64,000 nucleotides of DNA from Rhizobium mesoamericanum STM3625 (GCF_000312665.1 NZ_HF536772.1:3207066-3271065); one strand, 5' to 3'; numbered from the stretch's first letter, positions 18,346 through 28,465 are shown. The notes: generated from the letters alone by a model not told the origin. Made by a program: numbers and translations.

Positions 18346-19101
18346 ATGATCCCTGACCTCAAACCAAGCAGCGTTCTCTATCTTAACAACGTCTCGGTGT
18401 CCTTCGACGGCTTCAAAGCACTCAATTCGCTGTCGATCGTCATCGAACCCGGTGAGCTACGCGCCATCATCGGTCCGAATGGCGCCGGCAAGACGACGAT
18501 GATGGATATCATTACGGGCAAGACCCGTCCTGATGAGGGCGAGGTGTTCTTCAGCGGCGACGTCGATCTGACAAAGAGAGACGAGGCAGATATCGCCCAG
18601 CTCGGGATCGGCCGCAAGTTTCAGAAGCCGACGGTCTTCGAGAGCCATACCGTGTGGGACAACCTCGAACTGGCGCTGAACCGTAATCGCGGGGTTTTCG
18701 CTACGCTGTTCTATCGGCTCTCCAGCGAAGACAAGGCTCGCATCGAGGAGATCCTTGAGACGGTACGGTTGACGCATCGGCGTGACGAACTCGCCGCCAA
18801 CCTCTCGCACGGTCAGAAACAGTGGCTGGAGATCGGCATGCTCCTGGCGCAGGAGCCGAAGCTTCTTCTTGTCGACGAGCCAGTCGCCGGCATGACCGAT
18901 GCCGAGACAGCCGAAACCGCGATCCTGCTGAAAGAGATTGCCAAGACGCGCTCGGTAATCGTCGTCGAGCACGACATGGGCTTCATCCGCGACCTCGGCG
19001 TCAAGGTGACCTGCCTTGCGGAAGGTTCGGTGCTTGCCGAGGGATCGATCGATTTCGTGAGCTCTGATCCGAAGGTGATCGAGAACTATCTGGGGCGGTG
19101 A
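18346..19101 (+). CDS. urtD: Urea ABC transporter ATP-binding protein UrtD
   Basis: The 251-residue ATPase has Walker A IIGPNGAGKTTMMDIITGKT, the UrtD-typical LGIGRKFQKPTVFE, the signature variant LSHGQKQWLEIGMLL, Walker B LLLVDEPVAGMTD and switch His in VVEHDMGFI. It partners UrtE to drive urea import. The start is 6 bp after the urtC stop. Only one base separates its stop from the urtE start, so the two are probably translated together. Confidence 0.94.
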   Translation: MIPDLKPSSVLYLNNVSVSFDGFKALNSLSIVIEPGELRAIIGPNGAGKTTMMDIITGKTRPDEGEVFFSGDVDLTKRDEADIAQLGIGRKFQKPTVFESHTVWDNLELALNRNRGVFATLFYRLSSEDKARIEEILETVRLTHRRDELAANLSHGQKQWLEIGMLLAQEPKLLLVDEPVAGMTDAETAETAILLKEIAKTRSVIVVEHDMGFIRDLGVKVTCLAEGSVLAEGSIDFVSSDPKVIENYLGR

Positions 19102-19102
19102 G

Positions 19103-19798
19103 ATGCTGACAGTCGAGAATGCAAATCTTCATTACGGTGCGGCGCAGGCGCTGCGCGGCATCTCCATCAAGGCCGAGATGGGCAAGATCACTTGCGTGCT
19201 GGGGCGTAACGGCGTGGGCAAGAGTTCTCTTCTGCGCGCCGTTACCGGCCAGCATCCCTTGTCTGCTGGCAGCGTCAGCTTCAATGATGTGAAGCTCAAT
19301 GGACTGCCGCCGTTTGCGAGAGCCAAGCAGGGTATCGGCTACGTCCCACAGGGCCGCGAGATCTTTCCCTTGCTGACGGTGAAGGAAAATCTCGAGACCG
19401 GCTTCGCACCGCTCGGGCGTCGGGATCGTTCCATCCCCGATGATATTTTCAGTCTGTTTCCAGTGCTGCAGTCGATGCTCGGGCGGCGCGGCGGGGATTT
19501 GTCTGGCGGGCAGCAGCAGCAGCTGGCGATCGGCCGGGCGATGGTGACGCGGCCAAAGATCCTGGTGCTCGACGAACCGACCGAAGGCATCCAGCCATCG
19601 ATCATCAAGGATATCGGCCGGGCGGTCCGCTATCTGCGCGATTCAACCGGCATGGCGATCCTGCTGGTCGAACAGTATCTCGATTTCTGCCGCGAACTTG
19701 CCGACTATGTCTACATCATGGATCGCGGCGAGATCGTTCACGAGGGTCTTGCGGAAACGCTGGATACGCCCGAGGCGCGTCGTCATCTGACTGTATAA
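19103..19798 (+). CDS. urtE: Urea ABC transporter ATP-binding protein UrtE
   Basis: The 231-residue second ATPase has Walker A VLGRNGVGKSSLLRAVTGQ, IGYVPQGREIFPLLTVKENL, the signature LSGGQQQQLAIGRAMV, Walker B LVLDEPTEGIQPSI and the Q-type switch LLVEQYLDFC, all typical of UrtE. It closes the urt operon. The 179-bp gap to ureD contains a sigma-54-like promoter, so the urease genes have their own start although readthrough remains possible. Confidence 0.94.
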   Translation: MLTVENANLHYGAAQALRGISIKAEMGKITCVLGRNGVGKSSLLRAVTGQHPLSAGSVSFNDVKLNGLPPFARAKQGIGYVPQGREIFPLLTVKENLETGFAPLGRRDRSIPDDIFSLFPVLQSMLGRRGGDLSGGQQQQLAIGRAMVTRPKILVLDEPTEGIQPSIIKDIGRAVRYLRDSTGMAILLVEQYLDFCRELADYVYIMDRGEIVHEGLAETLDTPEARRHLTV

Positions 19799-19891
19799 AC
19801 CCACCGGCTATCTGTTGGGCAGATGCTGTTTTTCTCGGCAGTCTCTGAGGGATCTGGCTGCCGCCAGTCCGATCGCGGTCAGCGTCTCGGC

Positions 19892-19910
19892 ACGGCACGG
19901 GAATTGCTTG
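19892..19910 (+). promoter_or_regulatory. Candidate sigma-54 promoter for the urease operon
   Basis: The sequence GGCACGGGAATTGCTT has GG (19894-19895) and GC (19906-19907) separated by exactly 10 bp. It matches the consensus TGGCACG-N4-TTGCW except at the first T. Transcription would begin near 19919, about 59 bp before ureD. Nitrogen control of urease through NtrC and sigma-54 is known in several bacteria. No clear NtrC dyad is visible upstream. Confidence 0.6.
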
Positions 19911-19977
19911 CTTTCTGCAAGTTAGTGACTTCAATGATAACGGCTGGGCCAACCGGCGATGCTTGGAAAGGGATGGA

Positions 19978-20799
19978 ATGACGAACGCGGCGCCAGCCAC
20001 GAGACCCCAGAGAGCCGAGGGGCGCGGGCATCTGGCTGCCAAGACGCTTGACGGGCGCACCCGCCTGCAGGAGCTCTACCAGGAAGGAGCGGCCAAAATC
20101 CGCCTTCCGGATACGTTCGATTCCTCGATGGAAGCCGTCATCATAAATACCGCGGGGGGCCTCACCGGCGGCGACCGGATGAACTGGAGCGTTGTGGCTG
20201 GCCCTGGCGCCCGCATCGACGTCACCACGCAGGCCTGCGAGAGGATCTACAAGGCGTCAGCGGGAACCGCCGAGGTCAATACCTGCATTTGCGTCGGCGC
20301 CAATGCTCGGGTGGACTGGCTGCCGCAGGAAACCATTCTGTTCGACCGCTCGAAGCTGTCCCGTCGGCTCGAGGTTGATCTTGATGTCGATGCCGAATTC
20401 CTGGCCGTCGAGGCCATCCTGCTCGGCCGCAAGGCGATGGGTGAGGCGGTGGATACCGGCCTCTTTCGCGACCGCTGGCGTATTCGCAGGGCAGGTAGGC
20501 TCTGCCACGCCGAGGACCTTCAGCTGCAGGGCAATGTCGCGTCGCTTGTCGATGCCGATGCCGTGCTTGGCGGCAAGGTCGCGTTTGCGACGCTGCTTTA
20601 TGTCGGGCCCCGGTCTGAAGCCTACCTTGGCGCAGTGCGCCCGCTGCTCGAAGGCCATATGGGCGGCGCCAGCAGCTGGGCCGGCAAGCTCGTCGTGCGC
20701 CTATCGGCGCCTGATGGCTTTATGCTCAGAAAAATTCTCATCCCTGTCATTTCGATCTTGCGCAATGGAGCGCCGGTGCCGAAAGTCTGGAATCTCTAG
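19978..20799 (+). CDS. ureD: Urease accessory protein UreD (UreH)
   Basis: The 273-residue urease maturation scaffold acts with UreF and UreG to load nickel into apo-urease. Family motifs are visible: [56 protein letters not shown] and [20 protein letters not shown] chose the ATG at 19978 because AAAGGGA lies about 5 nt upstream; a TTG five codons earlier is unlikely. It is the first gene after the sigma-54-like site, and ureA follows 20 bp downstream. Confidence 0.92.
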   Translation: MTNAAPATRPQRAEGRGHLAAKTLDGRTRLQELYQEGAAKIRLPDTFDSSMEAVIINTAGGLTGGDRMNWSVVAGPGARIDVTTQACERIYKASAGTAEVNTCICVGANARVDWLPQETILFDRSKLSRRLEVDLDVDAEFLAVEAILLGRKAMGEAVDTGLFRDRWRIRRAGRLCHAEDLQLQGNVASLVDADAVLGGKVAFATLLYVGPRSEAYLGAVRPLLEGHMGGASSWAGKLVVRLSAPDGFMLRKILIPVISILRNGAPVPKVWNL

Positions 20800-20819
20800 T
20801 TCAAGCAGATGGATCAACG

Positions 20820-21122
20820 ATGAATCTCACACCGAGAGAAAAAGACAAGCTGTTGATTTCGATGGCGGCGATGGTCGCGCGGCGGCGGCTGGAGAGGGGC
20901 GTCAAGCTCAACCATCCCGAAGCGATCGCGCTGATTACCGATTTCGTCGTCGAGGGTGCACGTGACGGTCGCCCGGTTGCGGAACTGATGGAAGCCGGTG
21001 CTCATGTCATCGGTCGTCACCAGGTCATGGAAGGTATCGCGGAGATGATCCATGACGTGCAGGTCGAAGCGACCTTTCCCGATGGCACCAAGCTTGTGAC
21101 CGTCCACGAGCCGATCCGCTGA
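20820..21122 (+). CDS. ureA: Urease gamma subunit UreA
   Basis: This 100-residue structural subunit of urease shows [40 protein letters not shown] and the C-terminal [15 protein letters not shown], matching UreA over its full length. It assembles with UreB and UreC as the (UreABC)3 enzyme. AAGCAGATGGATCAACG precedes the ATG. A small cysteine-rich gene lies between it and ureB, which is a common arrangement in rhizobia. Confidence 0.96.
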   Translation: MNLTPREKDKLLISMAAMVARRRLERGVKLNHPEAIALITDFVVEGARDGRPVAELMEAGAHVIGRHQVMEGIAEMIHDVQVEATFPDGTKLVTVHEPIR

Positions 21123-21129
21123 GGTCCTG

Positions 21130-21384
21130 ATGCTGGAGCTGCGCCCAAATTGTGAATGCTGCGACAAGGACCTGCCGCCCGACAGTTCCAAGGCGATGAT
21201 TTGCACCTTCGAATGCACGTTCTGCGCCGATTGTGTTGCCGATGTCCTCGGCGGGGTCTGCCCCAACTGCGGCGGAGAGCTTGTACGCCGCCCGATGCGT
21301 CCGGCTGCCAAGCTCGCCCAATACCCCGCATCGACAAAGCGCGTCCTGAAGGCCGAGGGCTGCGCGCCCACCAAGGCCGCGTGA
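21130..21384 (+). CDS. Cysteine-rich DUF1272 protein
   Basis: The product is 84 residues with two treble-clef-like cysteine groups: CECCDKDLP, then [20 protein letters not shown], then [11 protein letters not shown]1272 proteins are presumed zinc-binding but have no assigned function, to my knowledge. The gene starts 7 bp after ureA and ends 10 bp before ureB, so it is co-transcribed with urease. A role in metal handling or maturation is tempting but unproven. Confidence 0.85.
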   Translation: MLELRPNCECCDKDLPPDSSKAMICTFECTFCADCVADVLGGVCPNCGGELVRRPMRPAAKLAQYPASTKRVLKAEGCAPTKAA

Positions 21385-21394
21385 GGAGAAGATC

Positions 21395-21700
21395 ATGATC
21401 CCAGGAGAAATCATTGCCGCAAGCGGCGACATCGAGCTGAACGTCGGCGCGCCGACGACAACGCTTGAAGTCTCGAACACCGGCGATCGTCCGGTCCAAG
21501 TCGGCAGCCACTATCATTTTGCTGAAACGAATGCCGGCCTCTCCTTCGATCGTGAGAAGGCGCAGGGCATGCGGCTCGATATCCCGGCAGGTACGGCCGT
21601 CCGTTTCGAGCCTGGCCAGACTCGTTCGGTGACGCTCATCCCGCTTTCCGGCAAGCGCGAGGTCTATGGCTTCCGCCAGCTGGTCATGGGCAAGCTTTAA
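21395..21700 (+). CDS. ureB: Urease beta subunit UreB
   Basis: The 101-residue structural subunit matches UreB throughout: [77 protein letters not shown] and [20 protein letters not shown] precedes the ATG. Unlike fused forms, ureA and ureB are separate here. Confidence 0.96.
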   Translation: MIPGEIIAASGDIELNVGAPTTTLEVSNTGDRPVQVGSHYHFAETNAGLSFDREKAQGMRLDIPAGTAVRFEPGQTRSVTLIPLSGKREVYGFRQLVMGKL

Positions 21701-21717
21701 ATGATCGCGAGGAAACA

Positions 21718-22125
21718 ATGCGCGTGAGTCTGTGTCTTCTGGCCTCCGGCATTGCAACGTTCATCGCCTTTGGCGCCAATGCCGAAGATCTGGATTGCAA
21801 TAATCCAGTCACGCAGGCCGACATGACGGCTTGTGAACGGGCCCGTCAGGAAACCGCCGATAAGGCGCTGAACGCACAGTACAAGATCACGCGTGCCGCG
21901 CTTGCTACGCTCGATAAGGATCTCGGCGCCGATGGGGGTGCCGAGAAGGCCCTCGTGAAAGCACAGCGCGCTTGGATGGATTTTCGCGATGCGGAGTGCG
22001 AGGTGACAGGATTCCAGGCGCGCGGCGGCACGATGGAACCGATGCTCGTCGCCGGTTGCATTGCCGGGCTGACGGACCAGCGCACCAAACAGCTCAAGGA
22101 ACTCGCAGAGACGATGGGCAACTGA
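21718..22125 (+). CDS. LprI-like secreted protein (DUF1311)
   Basis: This 135-residue protein opens with a signal peptide (MRVSLCLLASGIATFIAFGA, cleavage near NA-ED). It carries the DUF1311/LprI pattern: four cysteines in the mature part (DLDCNNP, MTACERAR, DAECEV, AGCIAGLT), the NAQYKITRAAL helix and AQRAWMDFRDAEC. In mycobacteria LprI inhibits lysozyme; here the role is unknown. It starts 17 bp after ureB and ends one base before the next gene, so it belongs to the urease transcript. Confidence 0.85.
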   Translation: MRVSLCLLASGIATFIAFGANAEDLDCNNPVTQADMTACERARQETADKALNAQYKITRAALATLDKDLGADGGAEKALVKAQRAWMDFRDAECEVTGFQARGGTMEPMLVAGCIAGLTDQRTKQLKELAETMGN

Positions 22126-22126
22126 G

Positions 22127-22765
22127 GTGGTTGGAAAAATCATGATCATCGGCAACGGAGAGATCGGTGCAGAGGCGGCGGCGGCCGTGGCGGATGCCGC
22201 ATTCGTCATCCGTTTCAACGAATGCCGATCCTATGAGGCGAGCCGCGGGCGCACTGATGTCGTTGCGGTCTGCAATACCGGGCGGCCAGCGAAGGCGATG
22301 CTCACTTCGCAAAGTTGGCGGGAGCATCCCGGCGTGCGTGAAGCGGCGGCGGTTTGGAGCGTGCGCGATCCGCAAAAATTTGCGGAACTGCGTGCGCCGC
22401 TTGCGGTGACGCATCCCGAACTGGACGATTTTTGCGACGACTACACGCATCAATTCAATGCGTTCTGCGCGGAAGTTGGCAAGGCGCATGTGGTCGTTGA
22501 CAAAGTGATTCATGAAACGGTGGATCAGGCACTCGCGGCCTACCTCCCGGCGCCCTACGTGGTGCCGAGCAGCGGCATGATCGTGATCGCCGAGGTGATG
22601 AACAGATTTCCCGAGGCGGCCATTTATCTCGCGGGCTTCGGCCACGCGGGGTGGGAATGGCATCCCTTCGCTGCCGAGCGGCAGCTTGTCGACAGTTATG
22701 TCGCCGCCGGTCGCGTTATGCGGCTGCCGGCGCGCGCATCCCTTTCTTCCTCCCAAGGAGCCTGA
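22127..22765 (+). CDS. Urease-operon protein resembling GT29 sialyltransferases
   Basis: This 212-residue protein is not a known urease chaperone. It begins with a Rossmann-like strand (GKIMIIGNGEIG). It then shows a pattern reminiscent of family-29 glycosyltransferase sialylmotifs: VIRFNECRSYEASRGRTDVV, PSSGMIVIAEVMNRFPEAAI, and GFGHAGWEWHPFAAERQLVD with a trailing His and Glu. Rhizobial homologues are, from memory, labelled urease operon accessory protein. No transmembrane anchor is present, so it is probably cytoplasmic. The GTG at 22127 keeps the whole first strand; the ATG at 22142, with GAGGTGG upstream, is equally possible. ureC follows 3 bp downstream. Confidence 0.6.
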   Translation: MVGKIMIIGNGEIGAEAAAAVADAAFVIRFNECRSYEASRGRTDVVAVCNTGRPAKAMLTSQSWREHPGVREAAAVWSVRDPQKFAELRAPLAVTHPELDDFCDDYTHQFNAFCAEVGKAHVVVDKVIHETVDQALAAYLPAPYVVPSSGMIVIAEVMNRFPEAAIYLAGFGHAGWEWHPFAAERQLVDSYVAAGRVMRLPARASLSSSQGA

Positions 22766-22768
22766 CCT

Positions 22769-24478
<1,710 letters not shown>

Positions 24479-24819
24479 TCGATCAGGAGCGGCCGGCGCG
24501 AGGCGCCGGTTGCTCCCAAGGCCATACGTTAAATCAGAATCTCCCCAGAGTTGTTATCTATTTGTGCTTGTTCCACCTTGAGGCGGTCTGTTCCTAATAG
24601 GACACTCCCAGCGGCATTTCTGGAAAACGCTCGTCAAAACAGTACCTTATTGCCTAAGACTTGTTGAGTGATTCAGCTCCGGCACCGTCACGTTTTTGAG
24701 CAGTTTTCAACCGGCGATCAATTCACCAGAATCGTTCGAATCTTAACAATTCATTTAAGAACTCGGCAGCGGTTGGCCTCTAAGCAGGTGCTTGGCGGTG
24801 GGCAAGAAGGTCGATTCGC
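24479..24819. other. Gap between ureC and the diguanylate cyclase
   Basis: Apart from the stem-loop at 24486-24516, the 341-bp gap is noticeably AT-richer than its surroundings and has no credible gene. TTAACAATTCATTTAA at about 24742-24757 resembles a CtrA site but with an 8-bp spacer. It should carry the promoter for the gene at 24820. Confidence 0.45.
24486..24516 (+). terminator. GC-rich stem-loop after ureC
   Basis: GGAGCGGCCGGCGC (24486-24499) pairs with GCGCCGGTTGCTCC (24503-24516) over 14 bp, including two G-U pairs, with a 3-nt loop. There is no U-run, so it may be a weak terminator or a 3' stabiliser. Confidence 0.5.
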
Positions 24820-25671
24820 ATGAGAATTTCACTCCAGGCGGAGCTTGGCGATTTCCAGGATCGCCACACAATTTACGTGTTCGCGCTCAAGATGAGCTTC
24901 CTCGCGGTGACGCTGTCGTCGGTGGTGGTTACGCTCGTATTGCCGCTGCTCGACTGGATAGGAATGTTGCCTGTCCCGCTCGCTGATGGCCTTGTCTACG
25001 GCGTCTTGCTGTCGTGGCTAATAGGCGGCGCAGTTGCAAGCGTATTGTCCCTCGTGGCGGGCCACGCGTTGCATCAGCTCAGCGTTTCGCGCGCAGAGTT
25101 CGAGCAACTGAGCCGGACCGATGTGCTGTCAGGTCTTCTCAACCGGCGGGCCTTTAGCGAAGCATTGGAGCAGGTCGACGGAGACGCCTGCCTAGCAATC
25201 TTCGACGTCGACCGCTTCAAGGCTATCAATGATCGCTTCGGCCATGCCAGTGGCGATGCCGTGATCGTGACCGTGTCGGCCATTCTGGCCGCAGCCTTTG
25301 ACGGGAGCTCCGTCGCGGCGAGGCTCGGCGGTGAAGAGTTCGGCGTGATCGTTGTCGGTGGCTCGCAGGAGCAGCGGGTCGAGAGAGTACGGTCTGTCTG
25401 CGACCGCTTAGCGGCGCATCCCATCGTTACCGACGATTGCGTGGTCGCACTGACTGTGTCGGCCGGTATTGCGGAGCTCGAACCGGGGCGGAGCAAGGAG
25501 GGCGCCTATTCCTCGGCAGACAAGGCACTCTACCTGGCGAAGGCGCTCGGTCGAAACCGTGTGGTGCATGAGAACGAAGGGCTACATCCGGGTTGGCGCA
25601 GGCATTTGCCGGTGGAACCTGTGGCGGTTCGCGCGACAACCGTGGATTGCGATGAGGCTCGGCTGGCCTGA
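24820..25671 (+). CDS. Membrane-bound diguanylate cyclase (GGDEF)
   Basis: This 283-residue protein has two membrane segments near residues 15-45 and 52-80, then a GGDEF domain from about 95 to 255. The domain shows LSRTDVLSGLLNRRAF, the metal/substrate region AIFDVDRFKAINDRFGHASG and the active motif ARLGGEEFGVIVV (GGEEF). It would make cyclic di-GMP. The RxxD inhibitory site five residues before GGEEF is absent, so product feedback is probably lacking. It interrupts the urease cluster between ureC and ureE, has its own upstream gap, and shows no evident link to urease. Confidence 0.88.
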   Translation: MRISLQAELGDFQDRHTIYVFALKMSFLAVTLSSVVVTLVLPLLDWIGMLPVPLADGLVYGVLLSWLIGGAVASVLSLVAGHALHQLSVSRAEFEQLSRTDVLSGLLNRRAFSEALEQVDGDACLAIFDVDRFKAINDRFGHASGDAVIVTVSAILAAAFDGSSVAARLGGEEFGVIVVGGSQEQRVERVRSVCDRLAAHPIVTDDCVVALTVSAGIAELEPGRSKEGAYSSADKALYLAKALGRNRVVHENEGLHPGWRRHLPVEPVAVRATTVDCDEARLA

Positions 25672-25768
25672 CGAAAAATCGCCTGGCATTGCCGTCAACG
25701 CTTCATTCCTTCTTGCATCGCATCGGGCTATTTTGCATGGTCGCAGTCTCAAGTGAATTGGACATGTC

Positions 25769-26263
25769 ATGCAACACGTTACTTCCTATTTGCCGGCCGG
25801 GACCCCTTCATCCAACCCAATCGGAAAAGTGGTTCTGCCGCACGACTTGAGGCACTTGCGGCGGAAGCTGCTGCATCTCGAAAACGGCGAGATGGTCATG
25901 CTCGACCTCAAGGAACCTGTGCTTTTCGCGAGCGGCGATATGTTGGTTCTCGATGATGGCGAACTCATCGAAATCGTTGCCGCTGACGAGAAGCTCTTCG
26001 AGATCAAGGGCAGGGATCGCCTGCACCTGATCGAGCTCGCATGGCACCTCGGCAACCGGCATCTTGGTGCACAGATCGAGGAAGATCGTATTCTCATCCT
26101 GCGGGATCATGTGATCCGTTCCATGCTCGAAGGGCTTGGTGCGACGGTCCGGGAAGTTGCCGAGCCATTCCAGCCGGCGCGCGGGGCCTATCATTCACAT
26201 GGACAGGCACATGGGCACGCCCCTGGTCATGACCATGGGCACCATCATCACTCGCACGACTGA
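25769..26263 (+). CDS. ureE: Urease nickel metallochaperone UreE
   Basis: The 164-residue nickel-binding chaperone delivers Ni to the UreDFG-urease complex. The N-terminal peptide-binding domain and central metal domain are recognisable ([57 protein letters not shown]). The C-terminus is a histidine-rich tail with [20 protein letters not shown], typical of Ni-storing UreE. Its stop precedes the ureF ATG by one base. It begins 97 bp after the diguanylate cyclase. Confidence 0.93.
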   Translation: MQHVTSYLPAGTPSSNPIGKVVLPHDLRHLRRKLLHLENGEMVMLDLKEPVLFASGDMLVLDDGELIEIVAADEKLFEIKGRDRLHLIELAWHLGNRHLGAQIEEDRILILRDHVIRSMLEGLGATVREVAEPFQPARGAYHSHGQAHGHAPGHDHGHHHHSHD

Positions 26264-26264
26264 C

Positions 26265-26936
26265 ATGGCCGACGATGCCGATTTGCAGGCGTTCCTGAGG
26301 CTTATGGCATGGCTCTCGCCGGCCTTTCCTGTGGGGTCTTTCGCGTATTCAGGTGGCTTGGAGCACGCCGTCCATGATGGCCTGGTCACGAATGCACATT
26401 CGCTTGCGGCATGGGCGCTCAACCTGATCGAGCACGGGGCGGTGTGGAACGACGCCGTTCTTGTCGCCGAGAGCCACCGCAGTCACGGACAGCCGGAGCG
26501 GCTTGGCGAACTGGCCGAACTCGCCGCAGCGCTTGCCGGCTCGCGTGAGCGTCATCAGGAAACGATGTTGCTCGGCGACGCATTCCTGTCTGCGGCCAGC
26601 GCATGGCCGCACGATGTCTTCGATCGATTACCGCGACAGGCAGCCTATCCGGTGGCCATCGGCGCCGTTGCGGGGGCGCATGGGATTGGGCCGGAGAAGG
26701 CGGTTGCGGCATTCTTGCACGCCTATCTGTCGCAGGCGGTTTCCGCAGGCATCCGTCTCGGCGTCGCCGGGCAGAAGGACGGCGTTGCCATCCTTTCAGG
26801 GCTGGAGGACGACATAACCTCGGTTGCGAAACGAGCGGCCGTTTCAACATTGGACGATCTCGGATCGGCAACCATTCAGGCAGATATCATGTCGCTGTGC
26901 CACGAGACGCAGTCAACGCGACTGTTTCGGTCATAG
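26265..26936 (+). CDS. ureF: Urease accessory protein UreF
   Basis: The 223-residue UreF is part of the UreDFG maturation complex and acts as GTPase regulator for UreG. Motifs seen are LMAWLSPAFPVGSFAYSGGL, WNDAVLVAES, RQAAYPVAIGAVAGAHG and AFLHAYLSQAVSAGIRLG. I chose the ATG at 26265 because UreF typically begins MADDADLQ; the frame is open further upstream through the ureE His tail. Confidence 0.92.
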   Translation: MADDADLQAFLRLMAWLSPAFPVGSFAYSGGLEHAVHDGLVTNAHSLAAWALNLIEHGAVWNDAVLVAESHRSHGQPERLGELAELAAALAGSRERHQETMLLGDAFLSAASAWPHDVFDRLPRQAAYPVAIGAVAGAHGIGPEKAVAAFLHAYLSQAVSAGIRLGVAGQKDGVAILSGLEDDITSVAKRAAVSTLDDLGSATIQADIMSLCHETQSTRLFRS

Positions 26937-27026
26937 CCCCGGAACGTGCGGCTACGACCTTAGTCATTTGCCGGTGGTCCCTCTTCGAGCGGGGCGCTAT
27001 CATCGGCCGTTATTTGGAGTTCAAAT

Positions 27027-27638
27027 ATGAAATCAGGAAATGGACCACTTCGCGTAGGTATCGGTGGGCCGGTTGGTTCCGGCAAGACAGCGCTCACTGC
27101 GAAACTCTGCAAGGCCCTGCGCGAGGAATACTCCGTCGCCGTCGTCACGAACGATATTTACACGACCGAGGATGCCGAGGCGCTGATGCGGATGCAGGCC
27201 TTGCCGTCGGATCGGATCGTTGGTGTGGAGACCGGCGGCTGCCCACATACGGCAATCCGTGAGGATGCGACGATCAATTTGCAGGCCATTGCCGGCCTCA
27301 ACGAGCGGATTCCTGATCTCGATGTCGTCTTCATCGAGTCAGGCGGCGACAATCTGGCTGCCACCTTCTCTCCAGATCTGGCGGATATCACGATCTACGT
27401 CATCTCTGTCTGCCAGGGCGAAGAGATCCCGCGCAAGGGTGGCCCCGGTATCACCAAGTCGGACCTCCTTGTCATCAACAAGAAGGATTTGGCTCCTTAT
27501 GTCGGCGCAGACCTTGATGTTATGGACCGCGACGCGACACGGATGCGCCAAGCACGGCCATTCGTTTTCTCCGATATGAAACGTGGCGATGGCGTTAATT
27601 CCATCATCAGCTTTCTGAAGGAATATGGCGGCCTCTAA
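27027..27638 (+). CDS. ureG: Urease accessory GTPase UreG
   Basis: This 203-residue SIMIBI-class GTPase couples GTP hydrolysis to nickel insertion. The P-loop is [18 protein letters not shown]. The nickel-binding Cys-Pro-His of the family is in [16 protein letters not shown]. The G3/G4 regions are [17 protein letters not shown] and [14 protein letters not shown]. Length is typical. A 90-bp gap separates it from ureF. It is convergent with the Crp/Fnr gene, with only 5 bp between stops and no evident terminator. Confidence 0.95.
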   Translation: MKSGNGPLRVGIGGPVGSGKTALTAKLCKALREEYSVAVVTNDIYTTEDAEALMRMQALPSDRIVGVETGGCPHTAIREDATINLQAIAGLNERIPDLDVVFIESGGDNLAATFSPDLADITIYVISVCQGEEIPRKGGPGITKSDLLVINKKDLAPYVGADLDVMDRDATRMRQARPFVFSDMKRGDGVNSIISFLKEYGGL

Positions 27639-27643
27639 GAAGG

Positions 27644-28324
27644 TCAGACCTGGCGCAGCAAATCGACGTCTTCGATCGCGATGGCGCGGCCACTGACGGT
27701 TACGCCAGACGTCCGCAAGGCGGAGAACGCACGGGACAGCGCTTCCGGCGCCAGACCGAGCTTTCGTGCCAGCAGGCTTTTCTGGAATGGCAGCCGCAAG
27801 GAGGCCCGCGTGCCTTCGCTGGTGCAGTGCGTCAAGAGATAATGCGCGACGCGTTGAGGGCTCGTCTGCATGCGATCGCGTGCCAGGCAATCCATGGTCG
27901 AAAGCAGATGCTGCGAGAGGCTGCATGCGATCGCGCCGGCAATGCGCGGCTTTTCACGAAGCAGCCCCTTTACCTGCGCGATATCGAAACGGGCAAGGAT
28001 CGCGTGCTCCATCGCCTGAGCGCTGTAGTTGTAGCCGTCGCCGGCAAGCACAAGGCCTTCTCCGAAGCTCTCGCCCGGCTCGCAAATGCTGATATCCGCT
28101 TCGCGACCGTCCGAGCCACGAAAAAGGCGAACGTAGCCGCTCAGCAAGCAGTAGAAATAGCGCGCCTTCTCGTGCTCATAGAAAAGCATATCCTGCGGCT
28201 CATAGCGCACTGCCACCGCGCAGGACAGCAGTGCGTCCCGCTCATGCCGATCAAGGCTGGAAGCGATCAACGCGCGACCAAGCATCGCTTGCTGTGCGCT
28301 GCTGAGTTTCAAGGCTCCAATCAT
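27644..28324 (-). CDS. Crp/Fnr-family transcriptional regulator
   Basis: The 226-residue protein has a cyclic-nucleotide-binding-type beta-barrel (residues about 30-140: VRYEPQDMLFYEHEKARYFY, LLSGYVRLFRGSDG, ISICEPGESFGEGLVL). A dimer helix and a C-terminal winged HTH follow (LPFQKSLLARKLGLAPEALS). The N-terminal cysteines that bind an iron-sulfur cluster in Fnr/FnrN are missing, so it resembles the DNR/NnrR-type branch rather than oxygen-sensing Fnr. A perfect TTGAT-N4-ATCAA site lies 78-91 bp upstream, suggesting oxygen- or NO-linked control. Targets are unknown. Confidence 0.85.
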   Translation of the reverse strand: MIGALKLSSAQQAMLGRALIASSLDRHERDALLSCAVAVRYEPQDMLFYEHEKARYFYCLLSGYVRLFRGSDGREADISICEPGESFGEGLVLAGDGYNYSAQAMEHAILARFDIAQVKGLLREKPRIAGAIACSLSQHLLSTMDCLARDRMQTSPQRVAHYLLTHCTSEGTRASLRLPFQKSLLARKLGLAPEALSRAFSALRTSGVTVSGRAIAIEDVDLLRQV

Positions 28325-28401
28325 CTGTTACTCCCTGTGGAGCGGCGAGTGCCGCCCTTACCTGACATCGGTAAGGATAACCGGGAGGCGCGGTTCAAGA
28401 C

Positions 28402-28415
28402 TTGATCTGGATCAA
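28402..28415. promoter_or_regulatory. FNR/FixK-type box
   Basis: TTGATCTGGATCAA is a perfect dyad identical to the FNR/FixK/NnrR consensus TTGAT-N4-ATCAA. Its centre is about 84 bp upstream of the Crp/Fnr start codon. The RND operon on its other side points toward it and ends before it, so the target is the Crp/Fnr gene. Confidence 0.75.
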
Positions 28416-28424
28416 ATGACAGCC

Positions 28425-28455
28425 AAATAAAAAAGCCGGGTGGCACCCGGCTTTT
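28425..28455 (-). terminator. Terminator of the RND efflux operon
   Basis: AAAAGCCGGG (28431-28440) pairs with CCCGGCTTTT (28446-28455). On the minus strand the stem is followed by TTTTTTATTT, giving a classical rho-independent terminator 11 bp past the efflux-pump stop. On the plus strand it ends in CTTTT and could work in both directions. Confidence 0.88.
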
Positions 28456-28465
28456 GGTTGAGTGG

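Noticed and set aside
24742..24757. TTAACAATTCATTTAA as a CtrA site upstream of the diguanylate cyclase
   Set aside because: The spacer is 8 bp rather than the required 7, so it is not a good match.
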